Shown here piece by piece: positions 55,692 through 64,000 of a DNA stretch of 64,000 nt. The DNA lies in assembly GCF_018219455.1 (NCBI RefSeq), contig NZ_CP056122.1, positions 3,162,001 to 3,226,000 of the forward strand, read 5' to 3'. The notes below the pieces were generated by a model. The model had not been told where the DNA came from, made no database searches, and was given only the letters and a program-made list of their open reading frames with translations. This DNA is from Moritella sp. 5 (GTDB lineage Bacteria; Pseudomonadota; Gammaproteobacteria; Enterobacterales; Moritellaceae). Position 1 is the stretch's first letter. Each line of letters starts with the position of its first letter. Both the position numbers and the translations under genes were made by a program.

Positions 55692-56069
55692 ATGAGAAGC
55701 ATGGGTATATTTTTAGATGAAGTGCATTTTCCACTTGGTTTTCAACAACAAAATGCGTTTAATTTAGATGAATCAAAATTATTAGAACATTACGGTTTAA
55801 CAATGCAGCGACTACAAGAAGGCGAGCTGTTACCCGCCACCGCTGACGAACATTTCTTTCTCGCAGAGCTTGATGGTGAATTTGAATTAACCTCTGATTT
55901 TGCGAGATGCTGGCGCAAATATAATCATAAGATCACCCACCCTCATTCATTACGCAACACGGTACATAAACGCAGTGTAAAACAACCAAGCCGTGATTAC
56001 TTTGTGGATGAACTATCGACTCTAGAAGACATTGACAGCACTTATGACGAGTTAGATTTGGATTCATAA
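55692..56069 (+). CDS. DUF413 (MaoP/YifE-like) protein
   Basis: A 125-residue protein with the DUF413 pattern: EVHFPLGFQQQNAFNLDESKLLEHYG and the later GELLPATADEHFFLAELDGE (quoted in parts) follow E. coli YifE/MaoP closely (HYPRGF..FT..EAQLLERHG). In E. coli MaoP works with the maoS site to organise the Ori macrodomain. I see the protein, but no maoS can be identified. The C-terminal tail (about 100-125) is acidic and variable. AAAGG lies before the ATG; a terminator follows. Confidence 0.8.
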   Translation: MRSMGIFLDEVHFPLGFQQQNAFNLDESKLLEHYGLTMQRLQEGELLPATADEHFFLAELDGEFELTSDFARCWRKYNHKITHPHSLRNTVHKRSVKQPSRDYFVDELSTLEDIDSTYDELDLDS

Positions 56070-56091
56070 TCAGTCCTCACACCTCATCTTT

Positions 56092-56127
56092 TAAAACGCA
56101 CCTTCATTAAGGTGCGTTTTAGTTTTA
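56092..56127 (+). terminator. Terminator of the MaoP-like gene
   Basis: AAAACGCACCTT pairs with AAGGTGCGTTTT around CATT, followed by Ts. Confidence 0.9.
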
Positions 56128-56263
56128 AGTATAATGAAGACAGAGTCGGTCGAGTAATAAAATCTAATTTCTGCGGTTTTAAGCAATACAAACAAGCTAT
56201 TTATGTATAAAATACAGTAATAAACCATCATTAGTTGTGCGCTAACATCAATAAGGAATTCCC

Positions 56264-56485
56264 ATGGATTTTATTCAAGTACCACTCACCGTATTTTTAG
56301 TTTTCGTCGCACCACTGTGGTTAATTTTAGCCTATCGGAGTAAACGCCAAAGCAATCAAGGGTTATCAAAAAAAGACAAAGACAAGTTACAGACATTAAT
56401 TAGCCGTACCGAGCAATTGCAAGATCGCGTTATCTCGTTAGAACAAATTTTAGATGAAGAATCACCGAAATGGAGAGACCGATGA
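56264..56485 (+). CDS. pspB: Phage-shock protein B
   Basis: A 73-residue inner-membrane protein with one N-terminal membrane segment (about 5-25, VPLTVFLVFVAPLWLILAY), then a basic loop (RSKRQSNQGLSKKDKDKL) and a heptad-like C-terminus (LISRTEQLQDRVISLEQIL). In the Psp system PspB and PspC sense envelope stress and release PspF. AAGGAA precedes the ATG. The ATGA overlap with pspC proves coupling. No pspA or pspF is next to it. Confidence 0.92.
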   Translation: MDFIQVPLTVFLVFVAPLWLILAYRSKRQSNQGLSKKDKDKLQTLISRTEQLQDRVISLEQILDEESPKWRDR

Positions 56486-56871
56486 ACGCTAAATCCTTAT
56501 ATCGAGACACCGAAAATGGCAAGATCGGCGGTGTGTGTGCGGGCTTAGCGGCCTCCTTCGGGGCTGAAGTTTGGCTTGTGCGATTACTGTTCGTATCCTT
56601 GTTTTTATTCACAGGTTTCTTTCTCGCCATTCTGATTTATATCATTGCCTGGTTACTACTCGAAAAAATGCCGATTGAAAAGCAGCAACAACGAAGCATC
56701 TATGCCAACCATTCGATGAAAACAAAGCCATGGCAACAAGGTCATACTGCAGAAAAACTGCTGGATAATATTACCGCAGAGCTCGATGATATTGATCAAG
56801 GTCTGCAGAAAATGGAAAATTATGTTATTTCTTTTTCATTCAAAATGGATCGTGAATTTAAGAAAAAATAA
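56482..56871 (+). CDS. pspC: Phage-shock protein C
   Basis: A 129-residue protein with the PspC domain: LYRDTENGKIGGVCAGLAASFGAEVWLVRLLFVSLFLFTG (quoted in parts, GKIGGVCAGLA and VRLLFV) then one long membrane segment (about 35-62). A C-terminal Leu-rich part (LLDNITAELDDIDQGLQKME) could contact PspB. I start at ATG 56482, overlapping pspB by four bases. Together they form an orphan pspBC pair. Confidence 0.93.
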   Translation: MNAKSLYRDTENGKIGGVCAGLAASFGAEVWLVRLLFVSLFLFTGFFLAILIYIIAWLLLEKMPIEKQQQRSIYANHSMKTKPWQQGHTAEKLLDNITAELDDIDQGLQKMENYVISFSFKMDREFKKK

Positions 56872-56962
56872 AAACAACCGAATCAGTTTTATCCCCTATT
56901 CCTTGATAAAAAATTAAACGTAATCAATAAAAAAAGGGATAAAACAAGCTATTGCCGACATT

Positions 56963-57003
56963 AAAGCGCCAAGCTCAGTATATTTATGCTACCTTGGCGC
57001 TTT
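56963..57003. terminator. Hairpin after pspC and before cpdB
   Basis: AAAGCGCCAAG and CTTGGCGCTTT form an 11-base perfect stem. A T-rich tail (TTTCTGTATC) makes it a plausible terminator of pspBC. It also lies in what would be the extended N-terminus of CpdB, so that extension is not real. Confidence 0.75.
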
Positions 57004-57047
57004 CTGTATCTATTTCTACCTACTCTTTTATTAATTTGGAGAAAACT

Positions 57048-59015
57048 ATGTCGTTATCTATCAAACCTGTGGCTATTGCGGTACTCGGTGGCCTGCTTAC
57101 TATGGCCGGCCCTGCTTATGCTGAAACCATCAAACTGCGTATTCTAGAAACGACGGATATTCACACCAATGTAATGGACTATGACTATTACAAAAACAAG
57201 CCTACAGAGAAAATAGGCCTTGTACGTACTGCCACATTAGTAAGAGAAGCCCGCGCTGAAGTAACTAATAGTGTACTGGTTGATAATGGTGATTTATTGC
57301 AGGGTAGTCCAATGGGCGACTACATGGCAGATAAAGGCCTTAAACCTGGCGATGTACACCCAGTTTATAAAGCAATGAACCAGCTTGGTTATGAAGTAGG
57401 TAATTTAGGTAATCACGAATTTAACTACGGGTTAGAGTTCTTACAAGAAGCGACAAATGACGCGAACTTCCCCTATATTAATGCGAACGTTATCGATCTA
57501 AAAACCGGTAAAAACATGTTCACCCCTTACATCATCAAAACAAATACGTTTAAAGATACAGACGGCGTAGAACACCAAGTTAAGATTGGTTATATCGGTT
57601 TTGTACCACCGCAAATCTTAATCTGGGACAAGAAGAACCTAGAAGGTAAAGTTGAAGCGTTAGACATTAAACAAACCGCCGAAAGATTTGTGCCACAAAT
57701 GAAAGCAGAAGGCGCAGATATCATTCTAGCGATCCCGCATTCAGGCGTATCAGCTGACCCGTATAAAGTAATGGCTGAAAACTCAGTGTACTATCTAACA
57801 CAAGTACCGGGTATTGATGCGATTGCATTTGGTCATTCACATGCTGTATTCCCAAGTAAAACATTTGCAAAAATACCGGGGGCCAATATCGAAAAAGGCA
57901 CAATCAACGGTATCCCAGCTGTAATGCCTGGTCGTTGGGGCGATCACGTCGGTATCATGGATTTGGTGTTAGACAAACAAGGTGATTCGTGGAAAGTAAC
58001 CGACGCACAAACAGAAGCGCGTCCTATTTTTGACAAATTAACCAAAAAGCCGTTAGTTGCCGCTGATAAAAAAATGGTTGCTGCAGTACAAGCTGACCAC
58101 AAAGCAACACGTAATTTTGTTAACCAGCCTATTGGTAAAGCAAATGACGTGATGTACAGCTTCCTAGCGCTAGTACAAGACGACCCAACAATCCAAATAG
58201 TTAACCTTGCACAACAAGATTATGTGGAACGCTTTATCCAAGGTGACCCAGATTTAGAAGGCATCCCAGTACTTTCTGCCGCGGCACCGTTTAAAGCCGG
58301 TGGCCGTGGTAACGATCCAACGAACTTTACTGAAGTTGAATCTGGTCAGTTAACATTCCGTAACGCAGCAGATCTTTACCTTTACCCGAATACGCTAGTC
58401 GCTATGAAGGTAACAGGTAAAGAAGTGAAAGAATGGTTAGAATGCTCTGCAGGTCAATTCAATCAAATCGATCTAAACAGCACAGCGCCACAAGGCTTAA
58501 TTAACTGGAATGAGTTCCGCACATACAATTACGACGTAATTGACGGTGTGAAATACGGTATCGATTTATCGCAACCAGCACGTTATGACGGTGAATGTAA
58601 ACTGATCAACCCTAGCTCAAATCGTATTACCGACTTAACGTTCGAAGGAAAGCCCGTTAACCCAGCCCAACCTTTCATCGTAGCGACCAATAACTACCGC
58701 GCTTACAGTGGTAAATTTGCAGGCACAGGCGAAGCGTTTGTTGCATTTGCATCACCGGATGAAAACCGCACGATTCTGGCAGACTACATTAGCCGCGTCA
58801 GTAAAGCACAAGGCCAAGTAACACCAAGTGCAGATAACAACTGGCACTTCACGCCATTACAAAGCGACAAGAAGCTAACCATTACCTTTGAAACAGCGCC
58901 GGGTGACAAAGCCGCACAGTTCATCAAGGACAAAGGCCAATACCCAATGCAATACATTAAAGATGATAAACTTGGTTTTGCTATCTACAGCTTAGACCTA
59001 CAAAACAAAAAGTAA
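57048..59015 (+). CDS. cpdB: 2',3'-cyclic-nucleotide 2'-phosphodiesterase/3'-nucleotidase CpdB
   Basis: A periplasmic enzyme that salvages 2',3'-cyclic nucleotides and 3'-nucleotides. I start at ATG 57048, eight bases after GGAG, giving 655 residues and a clean signal peptide (about 1-26, ending MAGPAYA). The metallophosphoesterase motifs are [38 protein letters not shown] and [10 protein letters not shown]-terminal 5'-nucleotidase domain (about 380-610) carries the nucleobase pocket. It ends near a strong bidirectional terminator. Fits nucleoside use, like udp elsewhere in the window. Confidence 0.96.
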   Translation: MSLSIKPVAIAVLGGLLTMAGPAYAETIKLRILETTDIHTNVMDYDYYKNKPTEKIGLVRTATLVREARAEVTNSVLVDNGDLLQGSPMGDYMADKGLKPGDVHPVYKAMNQLGYEVGNLGNHEFNYGLEFLQEATNDANFPYINANVIDLKTGKNMFTPYIIKTNTFKDTDGVEHQVKIGYIGFVPPQILIWDKKNLEGKVEALDIKQTAERFVPQMKAEGADIILAIPHSGVSADPYKVMAENSVYYLTQVPGIDAIAFGHSHAVFPSKTFAKIPGANIEKGTINGIPAVMPGRWGDHVGIMDLVLDKQGDSWKVTDAQTEARPIFDKLTKKPLVAADKKMVAAVQADHKATRNFVNQPIGKANDVMYSFLALVQDDPTIQIVNLAQQDYVERFIQGDPDLEGIPVLSAAAPFKAGGRGNDPTNFTEVESGQLTFRNAADLYLYPNTLVAMKVTGKEVKEWLECSAGQFNQIDLNSTAPQGLINWNEFRTYNYDVIDGVKYGIDLSQPARYDGECKLINPSSNRITDLTFEGKPVNPAQPFIVATNNYRAYSGKFAGTGEAFVAFASPDENRTILADYISRVSKAQGQVTPSADNNWHFTPLQSDKKLTITFETAPGDKAAQFIKDKGQYPMQYIKDDKLGFAIYSLDLQNKK

Positions 59016-59051
59016 TCTTTACTTAACGTTTTGAGGTACCGCATTGATATA

Positions 59052-59082
59052 AAAAATACCGCAGCCAGCCTGCGGTATTTTT
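59052..59082. terminator. Bidirectional terminator shared by cpdB and a small gene
   Basis: AAAAATACCGCAG and CTGCGGTATTTTT form a perfect stem, with A-runs and T-runs on either side. Its right end overlaps the stop codon of the minus-strand 53-residue gene. Confidence 0.9.
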
Positions 59083-59242
59083 ATAGCTGGCGACAATCAC
59101 ATATATTATTAGCATCTTCAATAACCGTCATACTTATTTCTCTATTCTCTAATTCTTTTTGATCGTCCCCTTCTTGTTGTAAAAACATCAATCCACCGAT
59201 ACTTGAAAAAGAAACCATCAACAATATGAATAGTTTTTTCAT
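59081..59242 (-). CDS. Small 53-residue membrane-anchored or secreted protein
   Basis: A minus-strand frame from ATG 59242 to TAA 59081. It begins MKKLFILLMVSFSSIGGLMF, a charged start then a hydrophobic segment, and continues with an acidic stretch (QQEGDDQKELENREI) and a Cys pair at the end (NICDCRQL). AAGGGA sits at good spacing before the ATG. The layout is that of a small exported or membrane-anchored protein. I recognise no family. Missed by a 60-residue cut-off. It shares its terminator with cpdB, convergent. Confidence 0.7.
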   Translation of the reverse strand: MKKLFILLMVSFSSIGGLMFLQQEGDDQKELENREISMTVIEDANNICDCRQL

Positions 59243-59360
59243 TTTATATTCCCTTATTTAATTTGATGTTTATTACTGTAATCACTTGATTAAATTAAAA
59301 CAAACGCATACTTTTGATATCTCACATTCGATTTGTTGATGTATTAAAAGGATTTAATCA

Positions 59361-60218
59361 ATGGACATTGATGCACTACGTAGCTTTATAGCATTTGTTG
59401 ATACGGGCAGCTTTACACGGGCGGCGAAGCAAATTTGTCGAACCCAAAGTGCGATCAGCATGCAAATGAAAAAGCTGGAACAAGAAGCGAATCAACGCTT
59501 ATTTATCAAAAAAGGTAGAAACTTATCACTCACAACTGAAGGGCAAGTACTGGTAAGTTACGCACGTCGAATTTTAGCATTACATGATGACGTGCTTACA
59601 GAATTCACGACAGTTAAGAATAATAGGCCACTGATAATAGGTTGCCCAGACGATTACGTGGTCAGTGTGTTACCTAACATTATTAAATTAATACAAGAAA
59701 AAACGCCGAATCAAAAATTTCGTATACACTGCGACAACACGGTGAAATTACGCATTATGCTAGATAATGGCGAAGTCGACTTAGCGATTATTACGCGTGC
59801 ACCGGAAAGCCAAGAAGGTTATTTATTACAACATGATAAAGCTGTCTGGATATATTACGGGCATAAGGAATTACTGACTCGGACAACATTACCACTCATT
59901 CTTTTCGAAGAAGATTGTAAGGTACATTGTGCAGCGGTCGATGGTCTTGATAAAATTAACCGTAAATACAGCATCGTTTGTATTTCACCCAGTGCTACAG
60001 CTATCAAAGCCATCATTAAAAATGGTACAGGGATTGGTGCTATGGTGGCTTCCACCGTACCGGACGATTTCACCATCATCAATGATCCAAGTTTACCGCC
60101 ACTTGCCGCGGTTGATATTGTTCTAGCGCTAACGTCAGCCCCTCATCCACATTATACAGCAACTGAAGTAGCGCAATTAAGCGCATTGTATAGGCATGCT
60201 ACACTTAAACAGTATTAA
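59361..60218 (+). CDS. LysR-family transcriptional regulator
   Basis: A 285-residue regulator with the N-terminal helix-turn-helix (about 1-60: LRSFIAFVDTGSFTRAAKQ, RTQSAISMQMKKLEQEANQ) and a substrate-binding domain with LIIGCPDDYVVSVLPNIIKL and DLAIITRAPES. AAGGA stands before the ATG. It is followed within 18 bases by an alpha/beta hydrolase gene in the same direction, so it may regulate a small operon, itself included. Ligand unknown. Confidence 0.92.
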   Translation: MDIDALRSFIAFVDTGSFTRAAKQICRTQSAISMQMKKLEQEANQRLFIKKGRNLSLTTEGQVLVSYARRILALHDDVLTEFTTVKNNRPLIIGCPDDYVVSVLPNIIKLIQEKTPNQKFRIHCDNTVKLRIMLDNGEVDLAIITRAPESQEGYLLQHDKAVWIYYGHKELLTRTTLPLILFEEDCKVHCAAVDGLDKINRKYSIVCISPSATAIKAIIKNGTGIGAMVASTVPDDFTIINDPSLPPLAAVDIVLALTSAPHPHYTATEVAQLSALYRHATLKQY

Positions 60219-60235
60219 CCAAGACAGGACGTCCC

Positions 60236-61093
60236 ATGAGCACTAACAGCAAGCCTCAGATGAGTAATAATCAAATAAAGAACAATCATAACGAAAACAC
60301 CACCACAATACCTTGTTACTATGAACAACAAGGTAGCGGTAGTCCAGTTGTGTTTATTCACGGCTCATACGCAACAACCTCAACATGGAAGAAAATAGTC
60401 CAGCAACTCGCAAGCACACACCATTGTATTTCTATTAAATTACCTGGTCACTGTGGTATGCCAGATCCCGATGATTTTTCAGCGCCAAACATCAATACAG
60501 AGCTTCATATTATTGAATCTGTAGTCGCAAAATTAACGAACCAGCCCATCCATCTTATTGGGCACTCCTTCGGTGGTGTCGTTGCATTGGCCTTAGCACT
60601 CAAAGGTTCTGTAGAAATACAAGCGCTAACCTTATTTGAACCTGTATCAACATGGGTACTCGAGTCTGTTGAAGATACAGAAATGATGGCGCGTGTAGAT
60701 GCGTTTGTTCAAGACTATCGTCAAGGCATTAGCAACAATGAACCTTATGTATGTGGAAAAGTAATAGATTTTTGGGCTGGTAAAGGTGCATTTAGCCCCC
60801 TACCCGACTTCATTAAAAACGGCATGGTCCCCTTAACAGCGAATAACAATCGGCACTGGACGCTGTGTATGAACATCCATCAGAATCGAAAAACACTAAA
60901 CACATTAACGATTCCAACAAGGTTAGTCTGTGGCTCGGCATCAAATCCGGTTGCTCAAGCCATCGTTAACCACCTGAGTAGTGAATTAGCAAACAGCAAA
61001 AAATACATAATACAAGGCGCTAGCCACTTCTTGGTAACAAGCCATGCCACAGAATGCCTTCAGATTATCCTTGATGAAAAAATCACGATTTAA
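60236..61093 (+). CDS. Alpha/beta-hydrolase family protein
   Basis: A 285-residue hydrolase. VFIHGSYATTSTWKKI gives the oxyanion loop, LIGHSFGGVVALAL the nucleophile Ser111 in GHSFGG, and GASHFLVTSH the C-terminal His. Aspartate/Asn residues in TRLVCGSASNPV stand where the acid should be. No signal peptide; Asn-rich N-terminus (about 1-25). AGGA precedes the ATG. It follows the LysR gene directly. The substrate is unknown. Confidence 0.87.
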   Translation: MSTNSKPQMSNNQIKNNHNENTTTIPCYYEQQGSGSPVVFIHGSYATTSTWKKIVQQLASTHHCISIKLPGHCGMPDPDDFSAPNINTELHIIESVVAKLTNQPIHLIGHSFGGVVALALALKGSVEIQALTLFEPVSTWVLESVEDTEMMARVDAFVQDYRQGISNNEPYVCGKVIDFWAGKGAFSPLPDFIKNGMVPLTANNNRHWTLCMNIHQNRKTLNTLTIPTRLVCGSASNPVAQAIVNHLSSELANSKKYIIQGASHFLVTSHATECLQIILDEKITI

Positions 61094-61217
61094 TTAAAAT
61101 TACCTATTCTTATGTGTAATATCGCTCACTTTAATATCACAACTACCCATCTTTTATTTTCTTTCTTAACGGAATAAGAGACAATTACCCTCAACACATA
61201 ATCCAAGGCTACTACCT

Positions 61218-62072
61218 ATGTCAAACGTCCTATTACTTGCCAATTTGAACTGTGATCGAGTATTACAACTGGATAGGCAATTAACGACAGGTGGCCGCCA
61301 CTATTATGCTGATCATGGCCGACGATTAGGCGGAGGTGGTGCCAATACTGGATTAGGCTTAGTTTATGCTGGGCATAAAGTTGCCCTGGTCAGTCAAGTT
61401 GGTAATGATAAGACCGCAGACTGGCTATTAGCAGAAGCCAGTCTGCAAGGATTAGATTGCAGCTTATTACAACGCAATAAACTCGAAACTCCCGAGTTAC
61501 TATTAGTCATGACTCCCGATGGTGAACGCACTATTATTCGTCCACAACGCCCCATTTTCACGCTAGGTCCAACACCCAATTTTAAACATTGGCAAGCGCT
61601 ATACGTTAACTCATCGGCAGTCGGCACTGAGCTCTGGGCTCAAACCGCACTTGAACACACCTTAGTTATTGCTCAGTTAGCTAAAGACAACCGTTTACGC
61701 CCTTGCCACGTCTTAATCTCCTCTCGTTCAGACCTCTTTAGTCATGGTATTGATGTGAATAATAGCGAAGAATTATGGTGCTATGGTCAGTCCATCGCAG
61801 GTCAAACCTTACGTTATTTTATTCTAACTGATGGTGAAAAAGGCGCTGTCGCTTATCACCATCAGCAGTATATTTCAATTGCAGCAATCTCAACTAACGT
61901 CGTTGATACTACCGGGGCTGGCGATGCATTTGCATCAGGGTTAATCCACAGCTTACTCATCAATCAAGATATAAAACAAGCCATGATAACTGGATCCGAA
62001 TGGGCTGCAATTGCAGTCGCAACGGCAAGTTCCATTCCTGGGACCGAATTACAACAACATTTAAACAAATAA
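61218..62072 (+). CDS. PfkB-family carbohydrate kinase
   Basis: A 284-residue ribokinase-like sugar or nucleoside kinase. The N-terminal GGRHYYADHGRRLGGGGANT carries the substrate-binding Gly run; the C-terminal signature TTGAGDAFASGLIHSL contains the catalytic Asp and the ATP-binding Gly-Ala-Gly-Asp. The PfkB hallmark LTDGEKGAVAYH is also present. The substrate cannot be decided. AAGG lies eleven bases before the ATG. Probably a single gene, 124 bases after the hydrolase gene. Confidence 0.92.
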   Translation: MSNVLLLANLNCDRVLQLDRQLTTGGRHYYADHGRRLGGGGANTGLGLVYAGHKVALVSQVGNDKTADWLLAEASLQGLDCSLLQRNKLETPELLLVMTPDGERTIIRPQRPIFTLGPTPNFKHWQALYVNSSAVGTELWAQTALEHTLVIAQLAKDNRLRPCHVLISSRSDLFSHGIDVNNSEELWCYGQSIAGQTLRYFILTDGEKGAVAYHHQQYISIAAISTNVVDTTGAGDAFASGLIHSLLINQDIKQAMITGSEWAAIAVATASSIPGTELQQHLNK

Positions 62073-62112
62073 GCCTTTTACCTTAATCAGATAACAAAAT
62101 CGCAAGCGCAAA

Positions 62113-62127
62113 TGATAATTACTACCA
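62113..62127. promoter_or_regulatory. Fur-like box upstream of the DUF1566 lipoprotein
   Basis: TGATAATTACTACCA matches the Fur consensus TGATAATnATTATCA at 12 of 14 defined positions. It lies about 75 bases before the lipoprotein gene and downstream of the kinase gene. Confidence 0.6.
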
Positions 62128-62200
62128 TTTACACTTGCATCTTCTTTTGTGATTCTTTATTATCCTACTCCCAATTTAAAACACAAAAAAACTAAAAAAA

Positions 62201-63880
62201 ATGAAAAAAACAGCATTATCTATCGCTTTTGCAAGCTTATTCCTCAGTGCATGTGACGACTCTAACTCAACAGCACCATCAGTGACTACACCATCAGTGA
62301 CGACACCACCAGTGGCTACAGCACCAGTGACTAAGCCACCAGTGACCCCAGATCCCGTGACGACGATCACCGCACATATTAAAACCAGTGATATAGCACT
62401 TGTATCACCAACAATAGTTAGTTTTATCGCCCCTGGTGTTACCGCTACCAATCTCAGCAAAATAACAAACATCAAGGCTAATTTTGGTGAAGCACGTGTT
62501 GATCAAACGACAGGTGCGATCAATTTCCAACCATATGCTACTTCGACGAGTAATCCTTTAAGTGCTGAAATTATTGCAGTCCAGAACGATTATAAATTTG
62601 CTATTAGCTATCAAGTTGAGGATACAATTTATCAACTTGATGGTTCTGTCTTACCCTTATATAAAGATAAATCAAATAAGCCAGCACTACGCTTTAGCAA
62701 AGTTGGTGATAATGGCACACCTTTATCACCAGAAGACCAAGCACGGCCAGCAAATATGAGTGATTGGAGTTGCATAACAGATAACAAAAGTGAGCTTATG
62801 TGGCAAGTACCTCAAGCAGGTGGTACATACGCGTTTGATGCAACCTACTACTGGGGTGACCGAACAATCAATAATCGAGATTATAGCGAAGCAGCCTGTA
62901 CACTTGGTGTTAACTGTAATACAGATAACTTGGTTGCAAAAGCAAACCAACAACAACTTTGTGGTCGTTCAGGCTGGCGTTTAGCAACTCGCGCTGAATG
63001 GCAAACATTATTAGATAAGAAGCTTTTCGATGAAGACTCCAAACAGTCTCCAGTTAACAACTTCTATTTCCCTTATGTCGACTCTAATTATGACGAAGCT
63101 TATTGGACTAATTCATTTACTATTTATCCAAATGGTCATGACACCAAACCCGCTGCTGATGACTGGCAGGGTTCAAATGCCCTTGTTGGTGATGCACACG
63201 TAATGTGGATGGGTGAAGATTTTGATTTTGCTAACATGCCGCCGCGCTCAACAAACGAGCCTCATTTTACTATGTTAGTAAACGGTACTGTTATTCCTGA
63301 TAAAAAAGGCAATGAAGTACCAGAAATATCGACCGTATTACCACCACAAAATGTGGCTGTTGACGTTGACGAAAATCTTAATTGGCAATCACGTTTTGTT
63401 AAACATGGTACGCACGGGCAAGCCCTTACATTGCAAGACAGCACAGATTGGACTTGCACATCTGACCTTGAATACAGAAGCGCGTTACCAAATACACAAA
63501 TTCTATGGCAACGCATCAGTAAAAGTGAACCACTGAAAAACCACGCTCAGGCCGTGGAATACGCCGAAGAAATCAACAAAGCAGCATTGTGCGGGCAAAC
63601 TAATTGGCGCTTACCAACAGAAAATGAATTAAAAAGCCTATATGTGAATACACCATTTGGAATATATGAAAATTTACGTGCAAGCTATGTGAATAGTGTG
63701 TTTGATGATACAACCGTTGATTATGACAGCTATTACTGGACTTCTACTGCCAGTACATACTATCCAGAAACAAAACACAGCGCAGTTGCATTCCAAGATT
63801 CATTTTCTGAAAGCAGTTATCGAGCAAATACAGAGATGTATCGAGTACGCCTAATCTCAACAACGAGATTGCAAAAATAA
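62201..63880 (+). CDS. DUF1566-domain lipoprotein with a proline/threonine linker
   Basis: A 559-residue exported lipoprotein. A signal segment (MKKTALSIAFASLFLSACDD, Cys18 as lipidation site) is followed by a low-complexity P/V/T-rich linker (about 26-56), then an immunoglobulin-like region (about 60-150) and two DUF1566-type domains (about 180-345 and about 410-555). Each has the diagnostic cysteine and loop CGRSGWRLATRAEW or CGQTNWRLPTENEL. DUF1566 proteins are usually surface or secreted sugar- or matrix-binding-like factors. The start has no clear ribosome site but matches the signal. The next gene overlaps its stop by one base. Confidence 0.85.
   Translation: MKKTALSIAFASLFLSACDDSNSTAPSVTTPSVTTPPVATAPVTKPPVTPDPVTTITAHIKTSDIALVSPTIVSFIAPGVTATNLSKITNIKANFGEARVDQTTGAINFQPYATSTSNPLSAEIIAVQNDYKFAISYQVEDTIYQLDGSVLPLYKDKSNKPALRFSKVGDNGTPLSPEDQARPANMSDWSCITDNKSELMWQVPQAGGTYAFDATYYWGDRTINNRDYSEAACTLGVNCNTDNLVAKANQQQLCGRSGWRLATRAEWQTLLDKKLFDEDSKQSPVNNFYFPYVDSNYDEAYWTNSFTIYPNGHDTKPAADDWQGSNALVGDAHVMWMGEDFDFANMPPRSTNEPHFTMLVNGTVIPDKKGNEVPEISTVLPPQNVAVDVDENLNWQSRFVKHGTHGQALTLQDSTDWTCTSDLEYRSALPNTQILWQRISKSEPLKNHAQAVEYAEEINKAALCGQTNWRLPTENELKSLYVNTPFGIYENLRASYVNSVFDDTTVDYDSYYWTSTASTYYPETKHSAVAFQDSFSESSYRANTEMYRVRLISTTRLQK
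62274..62357 (+). repeat. Degenerate tandem repeat in the lipoprotein linker
   Basis: About six near-copies of a 15-base unit (roughly CCATCAGTGACTACA, CACCAGTGGCTACAG and variants) encode the P-[SP]-V-[TA]-[TKD] linker. Copy number may vary among strains. Confidence 0.7.
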
Positions 63881-64000
63881 TGCTAAAAGATACATTAAAA
63901 AGTATACAACGCCTGTCAGTGATCATCACTGGCTGTGCGTTATTGGCTGCATGTGGTGGGGACTCCGGCACTGATTCTGGTACTAGTACTGGTTCTGGTA
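63880..64000 (+). CDS. Lipoprotein, N-terminal part only (cut by the window edge)
   Basis: ATG 63880 overlaps the stop of the upstream gene (TAATG) and gives MLKDTLKSIQRLSVIITGCA, then LLAACGGDSG and a Gly/Ser/Thr-rich linker. LLAAC is a lipobox (Cys about 25). At least 40 residues are visible before the edge. The layout, coupling and low-complexity linker after the lipid cysteine suggest a second lipoprotein like the upstream one, probably a paralogue. The rest is unseen. Confidence 0.75.
   Translation, partial: MLKDTLKSIQRLSVIITGCALLAACGGDSGTDSGTSTGSG

Noticed and set aside
56128-56263. Sigma-54 promoter before pspB
   Set aside because: No TGGCAC..TTGC match was found in the upstream bases.
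56952-57047. N-terminal extension of CpdB
   Set aside because: It lies across an 11-base terminator-like hairpin, and the ATG at 57048 has a good GGAG and a clean signal peptide.

Overview
The window is an AT-rich chromosomal segment of a marine gammaproteobacterium. Gene content and local order (htpG-adk-hemH, moeA-moeB, zwf-pgl, a TtpC-type TonB2 operon, a DUF413/MaoP-like protein, OhrR, and many outer-membrane and iron-linked genes) fit the Moritella/Shewanella/Vibrio group. Moritella is my best guess from the overall flavour of the proteins, but I could not search a database. I see no rRNA, tRNA, CRISPR array, prophage or intact insertion sequence. The only clear mobile-element trace is at the left edge, where a transposase-like fragment abuts a decayed copy of a ribosome-assembly GTPase gene.

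Layout. 1-0.6 kb: transposase fragment and rbgA/ylqF remnant. 0.7-16 kb: housekeeping genes (DAHP synthase, a YciU-like DNA-mimic protein, N-acetylglutamate synthase, ferrochelatase, adenylate kinase, HtpG with a sigma-32 promoter, glutathione peroxidase, RNase II, GTP cyclohydrolase I, MoeA/MoeB). 16-25 kb: acyl-CoA-binding protein, a 23-codon microORF, cold-shock protein, carbonic anhydrase, NhaA, Pgl/Zwf, an orphan prepilin, a GST and uridine phosphorylase with a CRP site. 25-28.5 kb: a tightly coupled three-gene outer-envelope operon (beta-barrel, DUF4056 lipoprotein, Omp85-like barrel). 28.7-34.7 kb: EEP-family phosphatase/nuclease, a yybP-ykoY (Mn2+) riboswitch in front of a CaCA cation exchanger, a hemerythrin-DUF2249-polytopic membrane protein operon, and a fatty-acid hydroxylase family protein.

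34.8-44.4 kb is an iron-uptake block. A Fur-box-controlled TonB-dependent receptor is followed by DUF3450 protein, TtpC, ExbB, ExbD, TonB and a TPR protein, all with overlapping or nearly touching reading frames, and a two-component system lies upstream. 44.6-53.7 kb is mixed: PilZ-like protein, META-domain lipoprotein, an ionotropic-glutamate-receptor-like channel, OhrR, a cytosolic chemoreceptor-like protein, an alkyltransferase-like protein, a phosphoethanolamine transferase, acylphosphatase, an M14 carboxypeptidase and an alpha/beta hydrolase behind a pair of inverted operator-like sites. 53.8-57 kb: two small heat-shock proteins, each with a ROSE-like RNA-thermometer hairpin over its ribosome-binding site, a MaoP-like protein and an orphan pspBC pair. 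57-64 kb: CpdB, a 53-residue small protein sharing the cpdB terminator, LysR regulator, alpha/beta hydrolase, PfkB kinase and, behind a Fur-like box, a tandem of lipoproteins (DUF1566-type), the second cut by the window edge.

The most interesting points are the glutamate-receptor-like channel with an atypical pore, the two ROSE-like thermometers, the Mn riboswitch with competing hairpins at the start codon, the Fur-box/DUF1566 lipoprotein tandem, the uncharacterised DUF4056 envelope operon, and two small genes missed by a length cut-off.
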